Notes under the pieces: generated by a model
Database searches by the model: none
What the model was told of the DNA's origin: nothing
What the model saw: the letters and a program-made list of their open reading frames with translations, nothing else
From: an uncultured Alphaproteobacteria bacterium
GTDB taxonomy: Bacteria; Pseudomonadota; Alphaproteobacteria; CAAHEQ01; UBA3637
Direction of reading: 5' to 3'
Assembly: GCA_947627155.1 (NCBI GenBank)
Contig: CANQUX010000016.1
Coordinates: 1 to 40,294 of the forward strand
Length of the DNA: 40,294 bases
Made by a program: the position numbers and the translations under genes
Part shown: positions 35,219 through 40,294 of the stretch, piece after piece
How positions within the stretch are numbered: position 1 is the stretch's first letter
Layout: each line of letters opens with the position of its first letter

Positions 35219-37179
35219 TTAACTTAAAAGATTTAGCCGCTGCCATTCGCATTTTATCGGTTGATATGATTGAAAAAGCACAATCGGGGCATCCGGGTAT
35301 GCCGCTCGGCATGGCTGATGTTGCGGCCGTTTTATGGGCCAAATTTTTACGGATTGATCCGACATGTCCCGCGTGGTTTAATCGCGACAGATTTATTTTA
35401 TCCAACGGGCACGGCTCGGCATTATTATACAGCTTATTGTATTTATTCGGCTTTGAAGATGTTGATTTAAATGCGCTTCAATCTTTTCGGCAATTGGGAT
35501 CCAAAACGGCGGGGCATCCGGAAAAAACGCTTATAAACGGCATTGATTTTTCAACCGGTCCTTTGGGGCAGGGGTTAGCCGGCGGTGTGGGTATGGCTTT
35601 GGCGGAACGATTGCTCAATGCCGAATTCGGCGATGCGCTTGTTCATCATAAAACCTATGTTTTCGCCGGTGACGGGTGTTTAATGGAGGGCATCTCCGAA
35701 GAAGCCGTTGCGTTGGCCGGGCATTGGAAACTCAATCAACTGATTGTTTTGTGGGACGATAATCATATTACCATTGACGGCTCAACCGATATTGCTTCTT
35801 CAACCGATATGAAAAAGCGGTTTGAAGCAAACAACTGGCTGGTATTAAAATGCGACGGGCATTCGCCTCAATCAATTGAAAAAGCTCTCACACAAGCACA
35901 AACAAGCGATAAACCGGTGTTGATTGATTGCAAAACAACCATTGGTTTCGGGGCGCCGACCAAAGCGGGCACGCCCAAATGTCACGGGTCTCCCTTGGGT
36001 GCCGATGAAATAGCGGGCTTGCGTCAAAAACTTAATTGGACTTCGGCTCCTTTTGAAATACCGCAAGCATTGTTAACCGAAATTCGTGCGCAGGCAAAGC
36101 AATGGGAAAAAACGCGCCGGGAATGGGAAAAACAAGTGGAAAAATCCCCTTATCGGCAAGAATTTATCAAGCGATTGACTCAAGAGATTCCCGCTTGTCT
36201 TTCAACGGTTTTAAAACAATATAAAGAAGCGGTGATTCACCAAAAAGAAGCCCTTGCCACACGAAAATCTTCCCAAAACATTATTAACTTATTGGCGGAA
36301 AAAATGCCGTCATTGGTTTGCGGTTCCGCCGATTTGGCCGGTGCCTCTTATACCAAGCCTCAAACGGCCGTTGCCGTTACCAAAGACAATTACGCCGGTC
36401 GATACATTCATTACGGTATTCGGGAACATGCCATGGGCGGTATTATGAACGGATTAGCTGCTCACGGCGGATTGATTCCGCTGGCCGGAACGTTTTTATC
36501 GTTTGTTGACTATATGAAACCCGCCATTCGCTTGGCTTGCCTGATGGAACTGCAAGAAATTTACGTTTTAACGCATGATTCAATCGGTGTCGGAGAAGAC
36601 GGGCCGACGCATCAGCCGATTGAACAGCTTGTTTCTTTACGGGCAACACCGAATTTACTTGTTCTGCGTCCGGCAGACAGCGTGGAAACCGCCGAATGTT
36701 ATGAAACGGCGTTGGCGCATCAAAAAACGCCTTCGGCTATTATTTGTTCCCGGCAAGCGTTGCCGCTTTTAAGAGAAAACATCAATGAAAATCTCTCTGC
36801 AAAAGGCGGATACGTTTTAAAAGAGACTCCCGAAAGACGAAACGTCACACTGATTGCAACCGGATCGGAGGTTTCGCTGGCTTGTCGGGCAGCGGCTTTG
36901 CTGGAAAAAGAAAACATTGCCGCCGCCGTTGTTTCCATGCCGTGTCGGGAATTGTTCGAATTGCAATCGGCTTCTTATCGCGAAGCGGTATTGGGAACGG
37001 CGCCGCGCTTGGTGATTGAAGCCGCCTCTTCTTTGGGGTGGGATCGATTTATCGGCGAAACGGGCGCGATTTTATCCGTGGACAGCTTCGGTGCTTCCGG
37101 CAAAGGTGATGATTTATTTAAACATTTCGGATTCACGCCCGAAAATGTGGTTCAAATTGTGAAAAATTTGTTATTATAA
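35215..37179 (+). CDS. tkt: Transketolase
   Basis: This 654-residue protein has standard transketolase length. TPP-binding motif is G-D-G-C-L-M-E-G-I-S-E-E-A (about 153-165). Also visible are A-Q-S-G-H-P-G-M-P-L-G (about 22-32), the pyrimidine-domain G-I-R-E-H-A-M-G (about 401-408) and H-D-S-I-G-V-G-E-D-G-P-T-H-Q-P. It moves two-carbon units between sugar phosphates in the pentose-phosphate pathway. GAAGGAGAAG provides the ribosome-binding site; the start overlaps the previous stop (ATGA). Confidence 0.97.
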   Translation: MINLKDLAAAIRILSVDMIEKAQSGHPGMPLGMADVAAVLWAKFLRIDPTCPAWFNRDRFILSNGHGSALLYSLLYLFGFEDVDLNALQSFRQLGSKTAGHPEKTLINGIDFSTGPLGQGLAGGVGMALAERLLNAEFGDALVHHKTYVFAGDGCLMEGISEEAVALAGHWKLNQLIVLWDDNHITIDGSTDIASSTDMKKRFEANNWLVLKCDGHSPQSIEKALTQAQTSDKPVLIDCKTTIGFGAPTKAGTPKCHGSPLGADEIAGLRQKLNWTSAPFEIPQALLTEIRAQAKQWEKTRREWEKQVEKSPYRQEFIKRLTQEIPACLSTVLKQYKEAVIHQKEALATRKSSQNIINLLAEKMPSLVCGSADLAGASYTKPQTAVAVTKDNYAGRYIHYGIREHAMGGIMNGLAAHGGLIPLAGTFLSFVDYMKPAIRLACLMELQEIYVLTHDSIGVGEDGPTHQPIEQLVSLRATPNLLVLRPADSVETAECYETALAHQKTPSAIICSRQALPLLRENINENLSAKGGYVLKETPERRNVTLIATGSEVSLACRAAALLEKENIAAAVVSMPCRELFELQSASYREAVLGTAPRLVIEAASSLGWDRFIGETGAILSVDSFGASGKGDDLFKHFGFTPENVVQIVKNLLL

Positions 37180-37238
37180 CCTGTCGGTATTGAGAAAACA
37201 AATTCAACGCCTTATTTTTAAGAAAAAAGGAGGCGGAT

Positions 37239-38171
37239 ATGAATTTAAGTCAAAAAACAAACAATTGGGTTCAACATAACATTATTTCCGCATCGCAACG
37301 GCAGGAAATTTTGGAAGCGGAAAAAATAAAACAACCCCCGTTTTTATTTTTAACGCTGCTCTGGACGGCGGTCTTATGTTTATGTTTGGGAATTGCCGCC
37401 ATTATGCGCGCTTATTGGTATCAAATACCCGATAACGTTAAATTAACCATTGTCGGTGTTTTAATTGTGGGCGGCTTAATTTTATCTTATCTGGCCGTTA
37501 AAAAAGAGCGCCATAAATTAGCGGAAACAGCCCTGTTTTTCACGTTTTTGGCAATCGGCGGCGGCATCGGCCTTATTGCTCAAATTTTTAACTTGCCGAT
37601 GGACGGCGCCACCGGTCTTTTATTATGGGCGGTTTTATCTTTGGGTATTGTGTTAATCAGCAAACGAAAATTATTGCCTTTTTTATGGGTACCGTTATTT
37701 TTAGGCGGAATTGTAGGCTATATGAAGCTGGAATTATTACTGCTGTTTTTTGAACAGACCCCGTTATTTGCCACAACCCTGTTGGGAGGCATTTTAATTT
37801 GTTTAATTTATTTATCGCATTTCTTTTCGGACAGAATGGCACAAAGTTTATATCACTGGTCGGTTATTTTATATTTTCCCGTTGTGTTTTTAGGGGATAT
37901 GGCGATGCATAATCCGTTTTTCGGATTTTTGGTCTCGGCGGTTTTTCTGGCTTTATTGGGCTTTTTTGCCGTTATGGCCAAAAAAATGATTTTATTTAAC
38001 GTGACGGTCTTTTTTATCGTGTTACGTTTATTATTGCTTTACTTTCAATCCTTTTCAAACCCCATCGGCGCCGGCGTAGGCTTTTCGCTTACGGGCATTG
38101 CACTGTTAGCGGGAATCGGCTTGTTTTTTTACATGCGTCAAAACAGGTTAAAAGCGAAAAAAACAACTTGA
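37239..38171 (+). CDS. DUF2157 multi-span membrane protein
   Basis: This 310-residue protein has a short cytosolic N-terminus (V-Q-H-N-I-I-S-A-S-Q-R-Q-E-I) and about nine to ten closely spaced transmembrane helices. Tryptophan/glycine-rich loops such as G-G-G-I-G-L-I-A-Q-I-F-N match the DUF2157 family. Function unknown. A strong AAGGAGG precedes the start. A neighbouring DUF4401-type partner, often seen with this family, is absent: the next gene is the third prepilin-like gene on the other strand. Confidence 0.8.
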   Translation: MNLSQKTNNWVQHNIISASQRQEILEAEKIKQPPFLFLTLLWTAVLCLCLGIAAIMRAYWYQIPDNVKLTIVGVLIVGGLILSYLAVKKERHKLAETALFFTFLAIGGGIGLIAQIFNLPMDGATGLLLWAVLSLGIVLISKRKLLPFLWVPLFLGGIVGYMKLELLLLFFEQTPLFATTLLGGILICLIYLSHFFSDRMAQSLYHWSVILYFPVVFLGDMAMHNPFFGFLVSAVFLALLGFFAVMAKKMILFNVTVFFIVLRLLLLYFQSFSNPIGAGVGFSLTGIALLAGIGLFFYMRQNRLKAKKTT

Positions 38172-38203
38172 TTTTATTTTTCTCTTATAACAAGAACCGC
38201 TTT

Positions 38204-40186
38204 TTAATGACACAACGCATGTCCGCCGTTTGGAATATCGTTACGAGCATTGCTATGCAAGTACGCATCACTGGTGCGATAATCATACGCGCTGCTATTC
38301 ACAAAAGCATTTCCCATCCAAATTTGAACCGCATAATATTTTTCCCTATCATGACCAAAAAGCTCTTTTAAATCTTTTGTTCGCTCCGAAAAAATACAAT
38401 AAGGTCGGTTACCGTTCCACCCGAGACCCGTAGCGGAAGTATTTGTTTCTTGATCGATGCAATTGACTATACCGTAATCAGCCATATAGTTTGTCGGAGA
38501 CCAATTCAACGGTTTATTACACTTTGTATCATCGGCATAATTTGCTCTTGCCGCACATAAGTGACAGGCATCAAACCATGTCATACTGTTTTGAGAACCG
38601 TAATACATTGTGCCATCCAGATTTTTAGAATGTTTCAATTCTGCCGCAACCGATTGACAAGAGCCGACACCGGTTTGTTCCGTAGTCGATGACGATTCGC
38701 CAAAATGGCAATACTTTCCGTTTTCACAATTTGCATTGACTTTGCACCCCGGCGCACATTTTGTTCCATCCCAAAACGAATTTTTAGGACACGCTTCGCA
38801 CTTGTTTATCTCTGTATTACAGTTTGGCGTATCGGGTGTATCCTTACAATCTTCATAAGTTACACACTCCACACATCCTTTTTCTTGTCCGCCCCACACA
38901 AGATTACTCGGACATTGAATACACTTATCTTCCTTTGAGCAGTGATAAGTTGTTCCTTTTGCTTGGCATTCTTCTTCCGTTTGACAATTTGTGCATTCAT
39001 TTCCTCTGCACACCAGTTCTGCCGAACAATTACTGCTTTCTACACATTCCACGCAAGTGTTAGTTTCCGTGTTGCATTGCGGTTTATTAGAATTTTTGCA
39101 ATCGGCAGACGATAAACATTCCACGCATTCTCTACTTTCATTGTCCCATACCTGATTCGCAGGGCATTGAATGCATGTACTTGCATTTGAGCAGTGATAA
39201 GTTGTTCCTTTTGCTTGACATTCCTCTTCCGTTTGACAATTTGTGCATTCATTTCCTCTGCATACTTGTTCGTCCGCACAATCTGTGCTTTCTACGCATT
39301 CCACGCAAGTGTTAGTATCCGTGTTGCATTTAGGCGTATCAGGATCAGTGCAATCGTCATCTGCCGTACATTCCACGCACTCTTCACCGTTCCAAACACC
39401 GCTTTCACATGTAACGCATGTATTGTTTTCACAATATTGATTATGTTCACATTGATTATCTTCATAACATTTCACGCACACATGCCGTGACGGATCACAA
39501 TAAGGCGTGCTTCCCGATTCGTCGCAATCCTCCACTCCTTTACATGCCTTTAATTCCGAAACCGCTTCCGCCGAAAATACCGCATTTAAAACATTTCCGT
39601 TTCCCGCTTCGCATTTTCCCGTCTCCGGATATTCATTTTTGTTCACATTAAACGCGATGATATTGTTCATGCCGTTCACTAATTCCGCCAACGGTTTACA
39701 AACGCCCTCGGGAATGTTTTGCAACTCAATATAATAAGCATTTGCAACATGACACGATATATTTGAAAGCTCAACAGTTTCATCATCAGCCAAAGCGCAA
39801 GCAAAATCAACGGGATAATCATCATTAAACTGAATATGCCCGAGCCGGGATTCGCTGATGGGGTCATAAGGCTCACCAAGGATTAATTTTTCCGTGCCTT
39901 GGGCAATTTTTATCTGCGCATCAGTCCGCATGATATTCATTTCATGTGCAATTTGATTGGCTTGATAATAATTCATCGCCAATCGAAACCCGACGATTCC
40001 CCCGATGGACAGAATAGCAATAATGGCTAAAACGCCCAGCATTTCAATCATGCTCCGCCCGCTTTGCGAGTGTGTTTTGATTCTATTTTTCTTTCCTGCC
40101 TTCCCGCTCACGATTTGCGGTTGATTGTTTTGCATATATTCTGTTTGTGATTGATTTTCAAATTGTTTTTTTGATTGTCTTGTCAT
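38204..40186 (-). CDS. Prepilin-like cysteine-rich surface protein, third copy
   Basis: This 660-residue protein starts at 40186, with GGGAG upstream. It has the same plan as the copy at 27358-29367: leader, S-G|R-S-M-I-E-M-L-G, hydrophobic helix, pilin-like region, Cys-rich modules and a C-terminal lectin-like domain. The first ~215 residues are nearly identical to that copy; the Cys-rich part shares its modules in a different order and number; the C-terminal domain is a different, diverged version (M-T-W-F-D-A-C-H-L-C to G-H-A-L-C-H). Two 252 bp units begin at 38865 and 39117. This pattern (constant N-terminus, shuffled middle, divergent end) suits antigenic or ligand diversification by recombination. 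No pilus assembly genes are nearby. Confidence 0.85.
   Translation of the reverse strand: MTRQSKKQFENQSQTEYMQNNQPQIVSGKAGKKNRIKTHSQSGRSMIEMLGVLAIIAILSIGGIVGFRLAMNYYQANQIAHEMNIMRTDAQIKIAQGTEKLILGEPYDPISESRLGHIQFNDDYPVDFACALADDETVELSNISCHVANAYYIELQNIPEGVCKPLAELVNGMNNIIAFNVNKNEYPETGKCEAGNGNVLNAVFSAEAVSELKACKGVEDCDESGSTPYCDPSRHVCVKCYEDNQCEHNQYCENNTCVTCESGVWNGEECVECTADDDCTDPDTPKCNTDTNTCVECVESTDCADEQVCRGNECTNCQTEEECQAKGTTYHCSNASTCIQCPANQVWDNESRECVECLSSADCKNSNKPQCNTETNTCVECVESSNCSAELVCRGNECTNCQTEEECQAKGTTYHCSKEDKCIQCPSNLVWGGQEKGCVECVTYEDCKDTPDTPNCNTEINKCEACPKNSFWDGTKCAPGCKVNANCENGKYCHFGESSSTTEQTGVGSCQSVAAELKHSKNLDGTMYYGSQNSMTWFDACHLCAARANYADDTKCNKPLNWSPTNYMADYGIVNCIDQETNTSATGLGWNGNRPYCIFSERTKDLKELFGHDREKYYAVQIWMGNAFVNSSAYDYRTSDAYLHSNARNDIPNGGHALCH
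38865..39368 (-). repeat. 252 bp tandem coding repeat in third prepilin-like gene
   Basis: Units starting CACTCCACAC at 38865 and CATTCCACGC at 39117 are 252 bp apart, the same period as in the second prepilin-like gene, with long runs of identity such as the segment encoding C-Q-T-E-E-E-C-Q-A-K-G-T-T-Y-H-C. Confidence 0.75.
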
Positions 40187-40212
40187 TTTTGACTCCCTTT
40201 CACTCTACGAAT

Positions 40213-40241
40213 AGCATAAAATAAACGTACCTTTAATGCAA
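40213..40241 (-). promoter_or_regulatory. Promoter of third prepilin-like gene
   Basis: On the minus strand TTGCAT (40236-40241), a 17 bp spacer with GGTACGTTTA, and TATGCT (40213-40218): same -35, spacer and -10 as the first prepilin-like gene. Confidence 0.68.
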
Positions 40242-40294
40242 CGCGGTTTTCGGGGCAAAAATTGCCTTCAAAAGGCCAAAATTTACCATTCAAA
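40219..40294 (-). repeat. Promoter-bearing repeat element, copy D (cut by window end)
   Basis: The promoter-proximal ~75 bp of the element is present (plus-strand AAACGTACCTTTAATGCAAC at 40223-40242, then GGGGCAAAAATTGCCTTC), closely matching copy C. The distal inverted end lies beyond the window. Confidence 0.7.

Noticed and set aside
38151-38206. Intrinsic terminator between the DUF2157 gene and the third prepilin-like gene
   Set aside because: AAAAGCG and CGCTTTTT arms exist but are separated by about 40 nt of AT-rich sequence, too weak to call.

Overview
The window looks like part of a chromosome of an AT-rich, Gram-negative alphaproteobacterium, probably an uncultured host- or gut-associated lineage. 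The basis is the mix of genes: GatCAB amidotransferase, a YejA-type binding protein, VirB3/VirB4, an autotransporter-type beta-barrel, a DnaJ-like protein with an N-terminal Cys/His knuckle, and a family of prepilin-like, cysteine-rich surface proteins whose mature N-terminus begins R-S-M-V-E-M-L-G. No tRNA, rRNA, CRISPR array, phage genes or transposase was found. The lineage is an inference from gene families only.

Layout. 1-636 is non-coding. It holds two copies of a ~170 bp element with imperfect terminal inverted repeats, and between them a convincing small-RNA unit (promoter, folded body, terminator; about 222-430). 637-2094 is the first cysteine-rich prepilin-like gene. Its last ~45 codons have an abrupt NNC-codon signature and are followed by a GC-rich hairpin, the pattern expected of a diversity-generating retroelement (DGR) target. 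2122-2806 is an array of nested palindromes. 2829-3956 (minus) is an alpha-1,3-fucosyltransferase-like gene with 13 GTAA repeats inside its 5' coding end, a classic phase-variation switch. Next come accA, a small membrane protein, a YejA-like binding protein, two small secreted proteins, rpsT and sdaA. 10085-14427 (minus) is an overlapping operon: ABC exporter ATPase, two permeases, an alpha-1,2-fucosyltransferase-like protein (GT11) and a J-domain protein. It is preceded by an XRE regulator and a divergent outer-membrane barrel. 16239-20898 holds small membrane and cytosolic proteins, a ZntB/CorA transporter, a HExxH protein, exonuclease III, a CDGSH protein and a DUF378 protein. 20950-23706 (minus) is virB3-virB4. 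24082-27314 is gatCAB.

27358-29367 and 38204-40186 (both minus) are two more prepilin-like cysteine-rich genes, close paralogues, each driven from a copy of the same promoter element. Between them lie an M23 peptidase, xseA, tadA and an overlapping rluB-rsmD-sulfatase/LtaS-like-tkt run followed by a DUF2157 protein.

The accessory theme is surface variation. Three modular prepilin-like adhesin candidates share a mobile-looking promoter module; two carry 252 bp tandem coding repeats and one carries a DGR-type variable tail. Two fucosyltransferases, one apparently phase-variable, could decorate a surface glycan with Lewis-like fucosylation. The reverse transcriptase and template repeat that a DGR needs are not in the window, so that part is inference.
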